Shown: positions 47,324 to 59,007, counted from the first letter of the stretch. The stretch: DNA of 64,000 bases from Ganoderma boninense (GCA_002900995.3 CM035307.1:2232001-2296000); one strand, 5' to 3'. Numbers and translations are program-made. The notes: generated by a model not told the origin, from the sequence alone.

Positions 47324-48411
47324 ATGGCTCCCTCTGCCGTTTATATTACCTCCGCGCCCTCCCAGGTCCCCGTCCACAACCAGACAGTGACCAAGCCTGC
47401 CGTCGCTGCCGCAGTCCCTGCAACCGGTCCCGCACTTGCAATAGGCTCACCCGCAACAGCACAGGATGGCAAATACCAGACCCTGATCACATCTCTTGAG
47501 CAGTCCCGCGAGGTCGAGAGGCACATGGTCGACAGATTGCTCGACGGAGGTATGTCCATCAATGTACAGGGCACTCGCAAAATCTCAGTCACCTCCAGCC
47601 ACTACCTTGCCCTCCGCCAAGTTTGCTTCCATTCATGTCACCCTCTCCCCTCCCGAGTACGAGACTCTTGTATCGAGGATCCGTGAGCTCCTCGCTCAGC
47701 TACTGGCCGGGCTCGAGCCCCTGGGCACTCTCCATCTCCTGAACCTCGGCTCATCCCTCCCGAGCCTCCCCTCCGACCTCACCCACATTGGTTTCACTGT
47801 CCTCGCTGCAACACAGGAGGGCACGCTCACCGCCCAAAAGCCCGCACACTCTGTGGCCACACCTATCCCCCTAAAAGGCGCTCCCTCCGCCGCCCTACCC
47901 TTGCGCCGGAAGGCCGACCCCGACCGGAAGGCGTCGAAGAAGGCGCTCTGGACGCTCAACGCGCCTTCGACGCCCTCCATCGATGCGGAGAGCCTGTTGA
48001 CCGCGGCAGACCGTGAGCGGCCAGCCGCGTGCGAGCCCGCCGTGCGCGGCGCACCTCGGCGGAAGAAGGCTTGCAAGAACTGTACATGCGGCCTCGCGGA
48101 ACTGGAGGCGGAGGAGCTTGCCCAGAGCAAGGTCGTGTTGCTCGACGGCAAGGTAGACGGGCAGGCGATCGAGGTCTCGCAAGCGGAGAAGGAGCGGCTT
48201 ATGGCTGCCGCGGCGGCAGCACCGAAGGCAACGAGCAGCTGCGGGAACTGCTATTTGGGAGACGCGTTCCGGTGCTCGAGCTGCCCTTACCGAGGTGCGT
48301 CTACAATAGTGCATTTCTGTGATGTCTTGTTGATTCCATCGTTGGACAGGCTTGCCTGCTTTCAAGCCCGGCGAGAAGGTGGAGATCGACCTGGGGATGG
48401 ATGATATCTGA
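47324..48411 (+). CDS. DRE2: Anamorsin / cytosolic Fe-S assembly protein DRE2
   Basis: Electron-transfer component of cytosolic Fe-S cluster assembly, working with the diflavin reductase Tah18. The N-terminal SAM-methyltransferase-like domain is degenerate ([20 protein letters not shown], then [25 protein letters not shown]). The C-terminal Fe-S region has motif M1 with [13 protein letters not shown], preceded by a further Cys in ACEPAVRG, and motif M2, [17 protein letters not shown], a Cx2C-x7-Cx2C twin. The last exon ([15 protein letters not shown]) completes the family C-terminus. The first intron needs the acceptor at the CCTCCAG site to keep LLDG joined to ATTLPSAKF. Upstream of the start is the repeat-bearing interval; BCD1 follows on the same strand after 266 bp. 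Confidence 0.95.
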
Positions 48412-48677
48412 TCTACAATACCCGTCCTGACATTATTATCACATTCGTGTTTGGTTGTGCCAATTAGTAGATGTACTGCATCTTTGTATCGTTGTAACTC
48501 TTGTGTACTATCCTCGTCATCATCGTCCCACTTCAATACACCTCTTTTACGAGGAGGATGGAGAGCGCGCGCTGGACGCGTCGGGCACGCGTCGCGTCTT
48601 GACGAATTTTGGCGTGCCTCAAGCGCTCGCAACGTGAGACCCTTCCATCATCTCCTGCACCCCTTCCAACCTCACCA

Positions 48678-50195
48678 ATGGCCGGCGTGCTTGGTGAAAG
48701 TGGACCGGCCATCCCCCACGCTGAAAGCTCTACGGCAGCGCTGCAACGGCAGTCCCCCATCTGTGTTATATGCCGCGCGAACTCCGCCATTTACACCTGT
48801 CCACGCTGCAACCTTCGCACTTGTTCCCTCCCCTGTTCCACAAAACACAAAACGCTTGGTGATGGCTGCTCCGGCATTCGCAACAAGGCCGCGTATGTGC
48901 CGATGAACCAGTATGGATACATGGCTCTCATGAATGACTACACCTTCCTCGAGGACATTGGTCGGAAGGTTGGAGAAGTGGGCCGGCAGATCGTGCAAGG
49001 CGGGTACGGAACGTCCACTGGCCGTTCAGGCGGGAGAGGTGGGAGAGATCTGAGGGGCCGTGGGCGGGGAAGAGGGAGGGGCGGCGCGCACGGCAAGGCT
49101 TCATCGAAGCGGGATATCCTCAAGATGCAACTTGACTTCCGGGATATCGAAATCGAGCTCCTGCCCAACGGCATGGAAAAGCGGACGCTCAATCAGTCGA
49201 CATGGGACTTCAAGTACGCACTCGTTCGGGCTTTCGATGTTGTCTTGAGTGCATGTTTTGTAACCACCCAAATATATTTTCTTCTCAATAGGAACAAGAC
49301 GGCGCTGCTCACAGTCCAGTTCACGTTCCATCCGCCCCGGAGCGTGCTCGCGCCCCCGGGTCAGCCGCCAGACCCGCCGTTCACGCTCGTGGCACACCGC
49401 ATTGCACTCGAGACTTCTCTGCTGTCAGCGTTGCAGACGCACGTCTCGGAACGCAATAAGTCGAAGAAAGAGAAGGGCGTCCCCCACTGGGTTCTCGCCC
49501 TCGCCCTCCCAGACGAGGACGTACCCGAATCCTTCATCCCTCCGCTATGCGTTATGAGCACACCCCTAGACCCACTCGCGTCCCTCCATGCCAATCCGCA
49601 TATACCCCAGCCCGGAAGGATCCTCCGAGAAGGGTTCTACAAGCTGGACGCCAGCAAAGCCATCGGGGCGGTCCTGAAACACAAACATTTTGTCGAGTTC
49701 CCAACGATCGATGTCTGGGAAGAAGACGCGTTCCACGGCACCATCGTAGATGACAAGGGCACGGTCGTTCGCGACCTTGTGGACGAGCACCGGCCCAAGC
49801 GGCGGAAGCTCAATTCGAAGCAAACCGCGAAGGCGATGGGCGGCCTCCTAGCGGGATACGGCAGCGACGACGACGCCTCGGACGCGGAACACTCGTCGGC
49901 GCAGAATGGGATAAACCTCTTGGGAGACTATGCGGATAGCGACGAAGAGGGCGGTGCAGCAGCTACAGCATTTGATATCAACGCGGAGGAGTGGGGGGAC
50001 GATGACGCGGAGGGCGAGACGGATGAGGAGTACGAAGGGAGCCCGGAGGAACTCGCTGCGATGCTGCAGAAATTGCGCGAGGCGGGCGCACTGAGAGACC
50101 CAGGAAAAGACGGCGCCCTGAGGGGTCTTGGAGCTCTAGACGAGGAGCAGGTGGACTGGGGCGAGTCGGGCGACGAAGAGGAAAGCGGCAGCTAG
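48678..50195 (+). CDS. BCD1: Box C/D snoRNA assembly protein (HIT zinc finger)
   Basis: Nuclear assembly factor for box C/D snoRNPs. A HIT-type zinc finger lies at about residues 28-65: CVICRANSAIYTCPRCNLRTC, then SLPCSTKHKTLGDGCSG. The BCD1 domain follows: MALMNDYTFLEDIGRKV, a Gly/Arg-rich stretch, then DFRDIEIELLPNGMEKRTLN, LLTVQFTFHP, HVSERNKSKKEKGVPHW, and the C-terminal VVRDLVDEHRPKRRKL and acidic tail. An intron at 49214-49291 (78 nt, a multiple of three and stop-free) splits DFK from NKTALL; read through, it would insert 26 residues. The start at 48678 is the Met that gives the typical short leader, although the frame opens further upstream. Same strand as DRE2, convergent with MED18. 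Confidence 0.9.
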   Translation: MAGVLGESGPAIPHAESSTAALQRQSPICVICRANSAIYTCPRCNLRTCSLPCSTKHKTLGDGCSGIRNKAAYVPMNQYGYMALMNDYTFLEDIGRKVGEVGRQIVQGGYGTSTGRSGGRGGRDLRGRGRGRGRGGAHGKASSKRDILKMQLDFRDIEIELLPNGMEKRTLNQSTWDFKYALVRAFDVVLSACFVTTQIYFLLNRNKTALLTVQFTFHPPRSVLAPPGQPPDPPFTLVAHRIALETSLLSALQTHVSERNKSKKEKGVPHWVLALALPDEDVPESFIPPLCVMSTPLDPLASLHANPHIPQPGRILREGFYKLDASKAIGAVLKHKHFVEFPTIDVWEEDAFHGTIVDDKGTVVRDLVDEHRPKRRKLNSKQTAKAMGGLLAGYGSDDDASDAEHSSAQNGINLLGDYADSDEEGGAAATAFDINAEEWGDDDAEGETDEEYEGSPEELAAMLQKLREAGALRDPGKDGALRGLGALDEEQVDWGESGDEEESGS

Positions 50196-50856
50196 TGACT
50201 CTTCCATACTCTTGCCTCTAGATTTTGCCTGTTTCATCTTCATTCTTTCTGCCACTTGTAGAGCCGCTTCGCATATTCCTATGCTGACCGGTCATTCATC
50301 ATGGTCTCCGAGTCTTCAGTAGTCAGGATTGTTGCCTCTCGCCCGCGTGCGCATGATTACGAACGAGAAACTCGCTTCTGTGTCCGTACTCACGCAGTAA
50401 GGCTCAGAGCAACGGCTCGGAATCGTTACGCAGGTGAGCTTAGCTCATGTTTCTACTGCTACGGCGAATTAACCTGCGAATAGCCAAATTACTTTCAGTC
50501 AGCTCATATACACTCGCATATCTCGCCGCCGTGACGCAATACTGTTCTGGTACATTTGTAATCTCGTTTCACTAATTTAAACATTGATGAACATCAAAGA
50601 CCAGCATGAGGGAGTGGGCAGCTGAGGTGCAAAGGGCGGGAACTGACACTTACTGGTATGTTTGATGCATCGGTTCATGCGGGGATACTTTGAGAGATGA
50701 ATGTCTAGAGCACAGTGCAATTACGAGCCACAGCACTACATCGCACCTTGGAGTAACCTTGGCATTGAGCTACTTCGGCACTGGGTTGCGGCGTTTCAAC
50801 CCAAACGAAACCATTGGCCAGTCATCAGAAGGCATGCATGATGTCTTCACAGAAAT

Positions 50857-51722
50857 TTAGACATCCTGGCGTCGTAGGTCGAGCAGTCCCTTCATGAGCA
50901 GCTGAACTTCAAGGACAGCGTCGAGCGATTGGCTTAGAGGCGTCTCTTGCGTGTTCCGAACAGGCGCAGCTGTCTTCACCTCGACCTCCCAGAGCGTGTC
51001 GACGTGTGCTGGGATGGGTTTCCCTGTCTTGGGGTCGGACTATGCAGAGGCATTCGTTAGGACTATCAGAGCAGCGCCAGGGAGACCATGATAGCACCAC
51101 TTACGTTTTCTTGCTGGAACATCTGTATGACGAGGTTCCCCGCCGGAAGATGTAGCCTCGCTTGTATATCTGCGATCGTCGTCTGCGAAAACCTCATGAG
51201 AAACCGGGTCTAGTCCGAATACCTGTCGTACGAGGAGCGTACATGTAGCCCAGCGCGGATGCGAAGGTCAATGCGTCCCCGACGACTTGGCACGTAGCCC
51301 AGGGACGCACGGTCGCCTCGGGGTAGGCACGGACAGACTCCGGTTTCAGATACGAGAACATCATCCTCATGGTGGTATATGCAAGTACAGCACAACACAG
51401 TCAGTCTCATGTAGGACAATGGGGGTTGGGAAACCGACTCACCACTTGGATTCGGGGTCAAGGAGCTCAGTCCTCGCGCGTAAGAGGATTGGTTCGGGTC
51501 CTGAATCCCGTTGGCTCTGCGCATCGAAGGGTTCGAAAACAATCTCCCGCGCATGCATCTGGTGCGCGGACTCGCTGTGCAGTGTCAAACGGTTGAGGAT
51601 AGCTAGAAGTAAGCTCAGTCCGCATATGTAGATGCCCTTGGCGATGCGATGGGCCAACCTGGGAGGTCCTGTGCGAAGAATTCGCCGAACAATGCAACTT
51701 CGTACGCGTGCGAGGTCGACAT
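50857..51722 (-). CDS. MED18: Mediator complex subunit 18
   Basis: Head-module subunit of Mediator that contacts RNA polymerase II. Exon 1 begins MSTSHAYEVALFGEFFAQDL at 51722 and is spliced to AILNRLTLHSESAHQMHARE; then IVFEPFDAQS, LLRARTELLDPESKW, a segment with TVRPWATCQVVGDALTFASA and LHLPAGNLVIQMFQQEN, and the last exon with GKPIPAHVDTLWEVEVKTAA, PLSQSLDAVLEVQLLMKGL and a stop at 50857. The beta-barrel plan and the C-terminal helix with VQLLMKGLLDLRRQ fit the family. The 50196-50856 gap between this gene and BCD1 shows no supported gene. Intron borders inside the middle exon pair are approximate. Confidence 0.85.
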
Positions 51723-52143
51723 TGCGGATGAGACTCTTCAGATACAGATTCACGGGACCTCTGGCTGCAGAGCAGGTGGGTCAGGTAGTGGTGGTTTATC
51801 AGCAAAACGCGTGGGGTCACACCACGAGGCAAGTGACCAACGCGCACGCTTCAGAGCGCTGGAGTGCATTTCCTCAACCAACCTAAAGGAATGACAACAA
51901 CTCCTCTGGCAAGCACTCGAGCCCACAAAATATAAGCAAAAAGCAGGACGATGATGATTCCAGGGATGAGTGTCCAGGGTAATAATTACAAAGAATTGAC
52001 TCGGAATAAGATACACTGAGAACTGTCGAACGGCCAGAGCGATGATTGGATCCTGACACGCCAGGGAAGGTCGCGTAGACCTTCAATCTCTTCCGGGTCG
52101 CAATCAGAAACACATTCTTCATATTGACCCATTCAAAGTGCCA

Positions 52144-53404
52144 TCACTGTTCTTGCTGCACCGGAGGCTGCATCGGCACCTCACCAGGGTTCGGTGGTTG
52201 TCCAGGCATATGCGGCGGTGGCGGGATCGGCTCACCCGTCGGGGAGACGTTCATCGGGGGCGCCATCATCGCCGTACGCAAGCGAAACAGCATGTGCCGA
52301 TACCAGTCCTGGTCGGCCCCAGCCTTCTCCTGCTCCTCCGTTGCCTGCTGCAGCTGCACAAGCTCCTTCCTCCACTGAGCGTGCCAGTTGACCTGCCCAT
52401 GCTCGTCGAGCTCGAACTGCTCGTCAGGCCGGAATAGCAGCATCGGCGGCGCAAAGGCAGGATCGAAGCTAGGAGACAGGTCAGCGTCGCCTTGGTTGGC
52501 GAGATGCTGGATGAGGTCGAGAACGTACGAGGGATATGGGGGAGGAAACGGAGGAGCGGCGGGACGGCTGGGCCCAGGCTCCCCAGGCGGCCCCATCTGG
52601 GGAGGAGGAGGAACGAACTGGCTACCGGGATCAAACCCTGGTTGCTGGTCGGCATCGGGGTGGTAGTCGATGTCCTGGGCATCGAGTGGGGGTGAGCCTT
52701 TGGAGGCGCCCTTGCCTTTCTTCTTCCTGATCCGATGGACGCCTGTGCGAGGATCAACATTGTCGTTGACTGTCCAATACGATCCTTTGCCGCGGTCCGT
52801 GAGGGGGCGGGCCACTTTCTCGAAGCAGGGGTTGAGTGAAAGATTATGCCGCACGGAGTTCTTTAGAGGAAGGAAAAGTGTTAGCGTCGTAAATTCGCAT
52901 CACCATAGAGGGATTTGAGGGTATTGAAAAGCAAAATGCATTGTGGTAGATTATGAGGAACTAAGGATGACAAAATAGTACCGTACCTTCCATCCGGGTG
53001 GCGCGGTCCTGAAGTATGGGAACTACTTTCATGTGAGTGGCATCCGAGGTGAATGGAAACCTAAACGAGACACGCACTCGAGACTCGATCGCATAATAGA
53101 TATCCTCCAAGAGAAGCTTCTGATTAGGAGAACCCTTGATCGCATACCTGCCATAGCACAGTGAACAAACACGACCCCGGTCCATCGTTCAACAGAAGAC
53201 GCACCGAATGAGGGTTGAGTATGGATAAAATGGCTTGCTCCCGGGTGGGCCATCACGCAAGGAGTCTAGGTTGATCGGGAGCCCTCCAGTGAGGTCATTG
53301 GTAGTACTCGCGTCGGAGTAGTAGTTGACGGGCTGGGGGGTTGGTTGCTGGCCGTGCATCATCTCTTGTGGCATAACGCCAATTGGTGGTGGTGGTTGAG
53401 ACAT
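52144..53404 (-). CDS. Forkhead (winged-helix) transcription factor
   Basis: Start [16 protein letters not shown] at 53404, then a Pro/Gln-rich leader. The forkhead domain is split over three exons: [33 protein letters not shown] with ESRFPFFR and PPGWK, then [19 protein letters not shown] and [14 protein letters not shown] with a basic wing, [10 protein letters not shown]. The recognition-helix sequence [10 protein letters not shown] is the family hallmark and indicates DNA binding at TGTTTA-type sites. The C-terminal part is Pro-rich with a Gln-rich helix ([14 protein letters not shown]) and ends PPVQQEQ at 52144. Which fungal forkhead group it belongs to is not visible. MED18 starts about 420 bp further on, on the same strand. 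The 5' side, 53405-54263, holds no supported gene. Confidence 0.9.
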
Positions 53405-54263
53405 CGCGTTCTTCCGATACCACGAAAGGTATCTGGTTGCAGCAGGAGCGGCGAAGAGGCAGGCCAGCAGCACACCAGCACTGAGAGAAGCAAGACAAGG
53501 GCGGGGAGAATGGGCGGGGCAGGAGCGCGGGAGCTCTGGGCGAGTCCAACTTGCTTATGTCAGCATCTTCCCAACGACGCACAGGCCATGTCTCCCATGC
53601 GCGGCTCGCGGCTCGCTGTCTTCCATGGTGTGCGGGGCGTCGAAGGCAGCGACGGCGGGGCGCATGGGGTGGGCGGGAATGAGAGGAGCGAGATCAGGGC
53701 GTTGTTTGTGCACTTCAGCCACGGTTCAAACAGCTTCATACAGCGACCAAATGCGAGAAAACGAGAGAAAACAAATTTGCTCCTCGCAAGCAAACGAATA
53801 CACGTACAAACGACCCACAACGAGGCCATCGTCCCTGTCTGACCCTCGCTTGTCACCATCACCGTCCACTGGCGATCAACCTCGAACACACCTACGAATA
53901 TCCGTATTTTTTCTAGGGGTTCTGCTCTCGTATGCATGCCCGGACGCCAGAACTGTGCAGGGTTTTCCAATTGATTGTATTGCCGCCGACCTTAGCAGCG
54001 AATGGTCAGATGTGCGGCTTCTTAGCGGGAGACACCTTCTAGGGTCCCACATTCGCTGCAAGCCTCTCGCTGCGAGATCCCAGCACGTCATGGAAGGCAG
54101 CGGCTGATATTTTTGTAGGATTGAGGTGTCTCTGCGTCGAGTCCTTGGATGCTCCCCTCGACGTCTGAGCGCCTGTTTGCCCAATCGACCCACATCCCGC
54201 TTCCATCCCGCCATTCGTTTTGCTTGACCGAGCCCACCGATTTTTTTCTACACTATTCACACT

Positions 54264-54523
54264 ATGTTCCGCCCGACGCGACGTCTCGGCCTAGTTTTGG
54301 CTGCCGTGCTCCACCAGATTCGGCCATTCGAGCCCGGCCGTTATCTTTCGCAACGTGGGATGCATGCGGTAAATTTCTGGTTGAGGTAGTGCTGGTACTG
54401 CTGGTGTGCATCAAGGACTTGCTTCGACACGGTGAAGATTAACTTAGTGTTCTGGGGCCTGGTGTTGAGTACATCGAGGGCGCCGAGATGCCGAGCTCGG
54501 AGGTGCCCGAAAAGGAAGGATGA
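54264..54523 (+). CDS. 65-residue protein with mitochondrial-like N-terminus
   Basis: Two exons (54264-54385 and 54448-54523) joined by a 62-nt intron give a complete 65-residue protein, stop TGA 54521-54523. The N-terminus MFRPTRRLGLVLAAVLHQ is basic and amphipathic, like a mitochondrial presequence, then FEPGRYLSQRGMHAVNFWL, a short hydrophobic stretch with VLGPGVEYIEG, and an acidic end EMPSSEVPEKEG. I do not recognise it; it could be a small mitochondrial inner-membrane or respiratory-complex accessory protein (inference). The exon/intron fit is good and the length is a multiple of three. The next gene starts just 62 bp downstream on the same strand. Confidence 0.65.
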
Positions 54524-54585
54524 GGTCATCGCAAAGAAGGGGAAGAGTGTGCTGGTCGTGCCGTGGCAGAGAAACGGGCGTGCCA

Positions 54586-55252
54586 TGTCCTCGACTGACA
54601 ACAACGATGAACTCCCTGCCATTCACATAAACATCCCCCGCCGATACTACCTTCTCCCAGGGGCCGCTGTCCTCACCGGTATCTCTATTGGCCTCTTTCG
54701 AGGGTCTCGAACCGCTTCTTTGAGGTTCCTCGCCGAGAATGCACATCGCACTCCCAAGACAGTCCGCGGCTGGTATCTATACAACAAGACCAAAAACTAC
54801 AGGGTCCTTCTCGGAGGATTGAAGGAAGCAGGAGCAGATGCAACCAAGCTCGGGCTTACAGCAGCGGCGTGGGTAGCCCTCGAGGAAGGGTGCACAAGCC
54901 TCGGCCTCGATGACTTCCGCGAGGTGGCAGCCGGCCTAGGGACTGGAACGCTCTTAGGTGCAGTGTGTATGTACATCCTTTACACCTTCCGCCATCTTTC
55001 TTTCTACTGTGCCTCAGAGCTCATGCGTGCGCATATACAGACCGGTTACCCTGGACGGCTGTACGGCGCACGACAATTTTGGGGGTCCTGATCGGCGGAG
55101 TGCTCCGAGCGCTGCGGTGGAGCAAGGAATATTTGCAGGAACAGGTGCAGATACGGGCTCTTGAGAGCCAAGCTGCACCCGAGGAGGAACGGACTGGGCT
55201 TGTGGACATCGGGGGAGGCGTTGAGGACGCGACAAAAAGGACGGCGGCGTAG
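54586..55252 (+). CDS. Small Gly-rich membrane protein, Tim17-like character
   Basis: Two exons. The first encodes MSSTDNNDELPAIHINIPRR, then a hydrophobic Gly-rich segment YYLLPGAAVLTGISIGLFRG, a charged middle (RTPKTVRGWYLYNKTKNYRV), and KEAGADATKLGLTAAAWVAL with GLGTGTLLGAV. The second encodes RLPWTAVRRTTILGVLIGG and an acidic tail, stop at 55250-55252. The intron starts about 54967 and ends about 55050; joined frames give AVYRLPW. Paired Gly-rich hydrophobic stretches separated by charged loops recall the Tim17/22/23 fold of mitochondrial inner-membrane proteins, but no diagnostic motif is present. Conserved-hypothetical is the safe call. It is 62 bp after a small gene that also looks mitochondrial. 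Confidence 0.6.
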
Positions 55253-55543
55253 GTTGTTGTGTTGCGAGTGTCTCCTTGGCAATAAGCACTAGTAAATGCC
55301 CGTGAATGCGGACCGTCGAATCACGACGTGCTGGTGTGGAGTGGGAGCAAAGAAGAGGAGGAGTCGGATATAAGCTGAGAGGAGCATGTTTCAGATAGGG
55401 CAGATGACGACTTGCACTTGGGCGGGTGGTCGTCTCAGTTATCTACCACCAGTCTACCACCGTTCTCGACTGCGTTCTATAGCTCTCCATCGTCCGCTCT
55501 CCGTTAGTCCTTGCCCTCGCTCCCATCGACGCCGTACTCGATC

Positions 55544-58440
55544 ATGCTCAAGTTCTGGCCCTCCAACGCCGCCGATCTCACTCCTAGGGCGGGCCCGAAT
55601 GGCCAGGAACGCAAGAACCCATTCGACGCTCCGGACCTGGGTCAATCCCACCAGCACGCCTCCGCCTCGCCCGCCTCCCAGCCTCCTCCGCCTTACCACC
55701 ACTCCCTGCTCAACACGCCCCATCACCTTCTCACACCTACGCTTTCGGGTGGGCTAGCCCAGCCCGTCGTCAATGGCCCCGAACCTCCGTCCCATTTAGG
55801 TCCCTTGACGCCCTCCGCAACGCCTCTTCCCTCCGCACTCCCAACCACGGGCCTCTCTCTTCATGCCCCAATCTTCAACATGCAACAACCGCCATCTTCC
55901 AAGCGCCAGAATACCAAGCAGCCTGGATCTGCTGGTTCCTCATCTTCCTCTGGCTCTTCTGTACCCGCCACGAACGGCACCAGTACCCCTGCATCCTCTG
56001 CGACCAGCGCGTCATCATCGATGCATTCATCGGCCCCATCCAAAGGCCAAATTCATGTGAAGCTCATCCAGGCCCGCGGTCTCAACGTCCGCTCCTCAAC
56101 TTCTCGGCCGTACCTCGTCGTTCAATTTGAACAGAACGAGTTCGTCAGCCGCGATCCGACCGACGAGACGGACAAGGAGGTTAAAGGCATCGCTACGAAC
56201 CTCTCTGCGCTCTCTGCACTAGGTGCGATCAGCTCCAAGGCGAGCAGCAAGCAGGGGAGCGCGCGCAGTAGCGCACTGCCCACGCCGTCGTCATCGTTCG
56301 GGTCGGGGAAGTCGCAGCTGCAGGGCGCGTTTGGGTCGCGCATATCTGCGCACAACCCAGTCTGGAAGCACGAAGTGTCTTTGTGAGTGTCCCAAGCTCG
56401 TCTGCAGTGCGGGTCAGTCTCTGAGATTTTGCCCCACAGTGATGTGACCTCCGAGCAGTCTGTCATAACGTTCAGCGTGTACGACCGCGCCCTCTCGGAG
56501 CAACCCTTCCTGGGGACTGTCCAGATTAAGCCCATTCTGGTCCACGACCACACGGTGGATCAATGGTACAAGTGAGTGCCCCGAGCATCCCTTGCTGGTA
56601 TGGCTGTTTGACACCGCATGCGCTCTACCCCTCTATCTCCTCAATTGCATGCTTGTGGCCGACTCGCGCTCGGAATTTCACATCCGACTGCGATGAGTAT
56701 CAGATTGCTGCCGTTTGAGAACGAAGCGGTGAGCGGGGAGCTTCGAGTGCAGATTACCTTTGAGGCGAACAAGGTGGGCACATGACATGCGCTCGTCCGC
56801 GGATCGTGCATGGCTGATGATCTCGCTCGCGTTACCCCGCTCTGCCCCACGCTTTTCGCTGATGGACGACACCCCGTCACAATCACCTTCACGCGGGCTT
56901 GACGACTCTGCTTCGGATTACGTCGTGGGACGTCATGTAGACGAAGCGCGCGCTGACCCCCCGCGACTTCGAGTTCCTGAAGCTTATCGGCCGCGGAACA
57001 TTCGGCCGCGTCTTCCAGGTCCGCAAACGCGACACAAAGCGCATATATGCAATGAAGGTCCTCTCCAAGCGCGAGATCGTAGAGAAGAAGGAGGTCGCCC
57101 ACACAATCGGCGAGCGCAAGATCCTGCAGCGCTCATTAGAGTGCCCCTTCCTCGTCGGCTTGAAGTTCTCCTTCCAGACCGAGACAGATCTCTACCTCGT
57201 CACCGACTTCAAGAGCGGAGGCGAGCTCTTCTGGCATTTACAGAAGGAGACCCGCTTCGGCGAGGAACGTGCTCGGTTCTACGTGGCAGAGCTCATCCTC
57301 GCATTGGAGCACCTGCACAAATATGACATCGTATACCGGTGCGTCTTCCAACAAGCCTAAGCAACTGTACAAGCGGCTCATCTGTGGCCCAGCGACCTCA
57401 AACCCGAGAACATTCTCCTCGATGCAACCGGTCATGTCGCGCTATGTGACTTTGGCCTATCGAAACCAGACCTCCGAGCAGGCGAGCTCACGAATACCTT
57501 CTGCGGTACGACAGAATACCTGGCGCCAGAAGTCTTGCTGGACGAGCATGGCTATTCTAAACTTGTCGACTTCTGGAGTCTCGGCGTTCTGCTGTTCGAA
57601 ATGTGTTGTGGATGGAGTCCATTCTACGCTGAGGATACCCAGCAGATGTACAAGAACATTTGCTTCGGCAAGATCAAGTTCCCAAAGGGTGTCATCAACG
57701 AGGACGGTAAGCAATTCGTGAAGGGAGTAAGTCGCTGGTTTTTTGAATGCTCAACCGTCGACTCTGGTCTGCTCACGAATTTCATCCAGCTGCTGAATAG
57801 GAATCCCAAGCACCGTCTCGGCGCGCAACGCGATGCCGCGGAACTGAAGGAACACCCGTTCTTCAAGGTGATCGACTGGGACGCTCTGTCGAAGAAGCAG
57901 GTGACCCCACCATTCAAGCCAGTGGTTGAGTCAGATGAATCCGTGGCCAACTTCGACCCCGAGTTCACGTCAGCAGACATGCGCGAGGTTGGCGTCGAGG
58001 ACATGGACCTCGACGATGAGGATCCGTCCCCAGACTGGGTCGCGCTGTCCCAGAGTGTCACCACCGGCGCCATGCATACTCCCCTCGGGCCGCTCGGCTC
58101 GGACAAGCCGGCAGGCCCCACCAGCCCCGTTCCCGCGCCGGTTCCGGCCCCTGCGCAGCGGCCGGGGATCGAGATCGCGAAGTCGAAGAAGAAGCGGGAC
58201 GAGGCGCCCCCGCTCACAAACTCGGTCCAGGAGAACTTCCGCGGGTTCACGTACCACGGCGAGTCCATCGTCGCCCCCCCGACGGGCATCCTCGCGCTCG
58301 AGCAGGAGGAAACCGTTGTGGAGGAGCCCGCCGAGTACCCTACCACAGACGACGAGGTGGACAGCGACTCGCCGGCGGGAAGATATGCCAGGAGAAATCG
58401 GGACGCGTTCGACGGGTTTGATGATGACATGAACCTATAG
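55544..58440 (+). CDS. AGC kinase with N-terminal C2 domain (Gad8/Ypk type)
   Basis: Ser/Thr kinase that acts downstream of TORC2 in cell-wall, sphingolipid and stress control. From the N-terminus: ~150 residues Pro/Ser-rich, a C2 domain (GQIHVKLIQARGLNVRS, SRPYLVVQFEQNEFVSRDP, NPVWKHEVSFDV, PFLGTVQIKPI), then the kinase: FEFLKLIGRGTFGRVFQV, YAMKVLSKREIVEKKEV, DLYLVTDFKSGGELFWHL. The catalytic loop DLKPENILLD is completed across an intron at about 57340-57390, followed by VALCDFGLSKPDL, the activation loop TNTFCGTTEYLAPEVLL, and VDFWSLGVLLFEM. The AGC tail has NFDPEFTSADMREVG and a hydrophobic motif ENFRGFTY, the TORC2 target site. A long Pro-rich/acidic insert lies before the hydrophobic motif. 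Start at the Met of MLKFWPSNAADLTPRAG. Confidence 0.92.
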
Positions 58441-59007
58441 CACTGGGCCTCGCCCCCTTTTTACGCCGTGCCACCCCTTCCACCTCGTACGTGACGAACG
58501 CTGCACGAACTTTACGCGAAGATGCGGCGCCACGTATTCCAACGTATCCCCAGCATGGACAACACAAGTACATCGTTCGCCGATGTTTCCTATCTATTTC
58601 TCATGGTCGGATCCTCAACTTTATCAATGTCCGTATGACTTGTGTCGGTTCACCATTCCGTCACGAAGACTAGGCCGCCGTCTCATGCCATGTCACCCAA
58701 TTGTATGCCCTCATGTTGTACATTTGCGAATACTCCCCAAGTATCGTCGTATATCGGATATACGCCGTGTGCATCCTGGGCCCATGTAGTAATACCCTCT
58801 ATTCCTGTAGTCATAGATACAAACTTTCTGTGTGAATTGCCGCCGCTGGTTAGGCAGGGTTTCAACTTTCTGCCTTGAGATAAGTATGGTAATAGTAGAG
58901 TATATTCGACTGGTCACATCGGCGCACGCATCTATCGTCTATGCTGATGGCACACATCTGGACAGCGAATCCCGCTCAGGAACGAACTCGTGCGACTGCG
59001 AAGCTCG
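58441..59007. other. Convergent intergenic interval
   Basis: The kinase and the sucraseferredoxin-like gene converge here. Both 3' UTRs are expected in these 567 bp; I see no gene or notable repeat. Confidence 0.5.

Noticed and set aside
53560..53970. 136-residue open frame on the minus strand upstream of the forkhead gene
   Set aside because: No family resemblance and no splice context. It overlaps the probable promoter of the forkhead gene.
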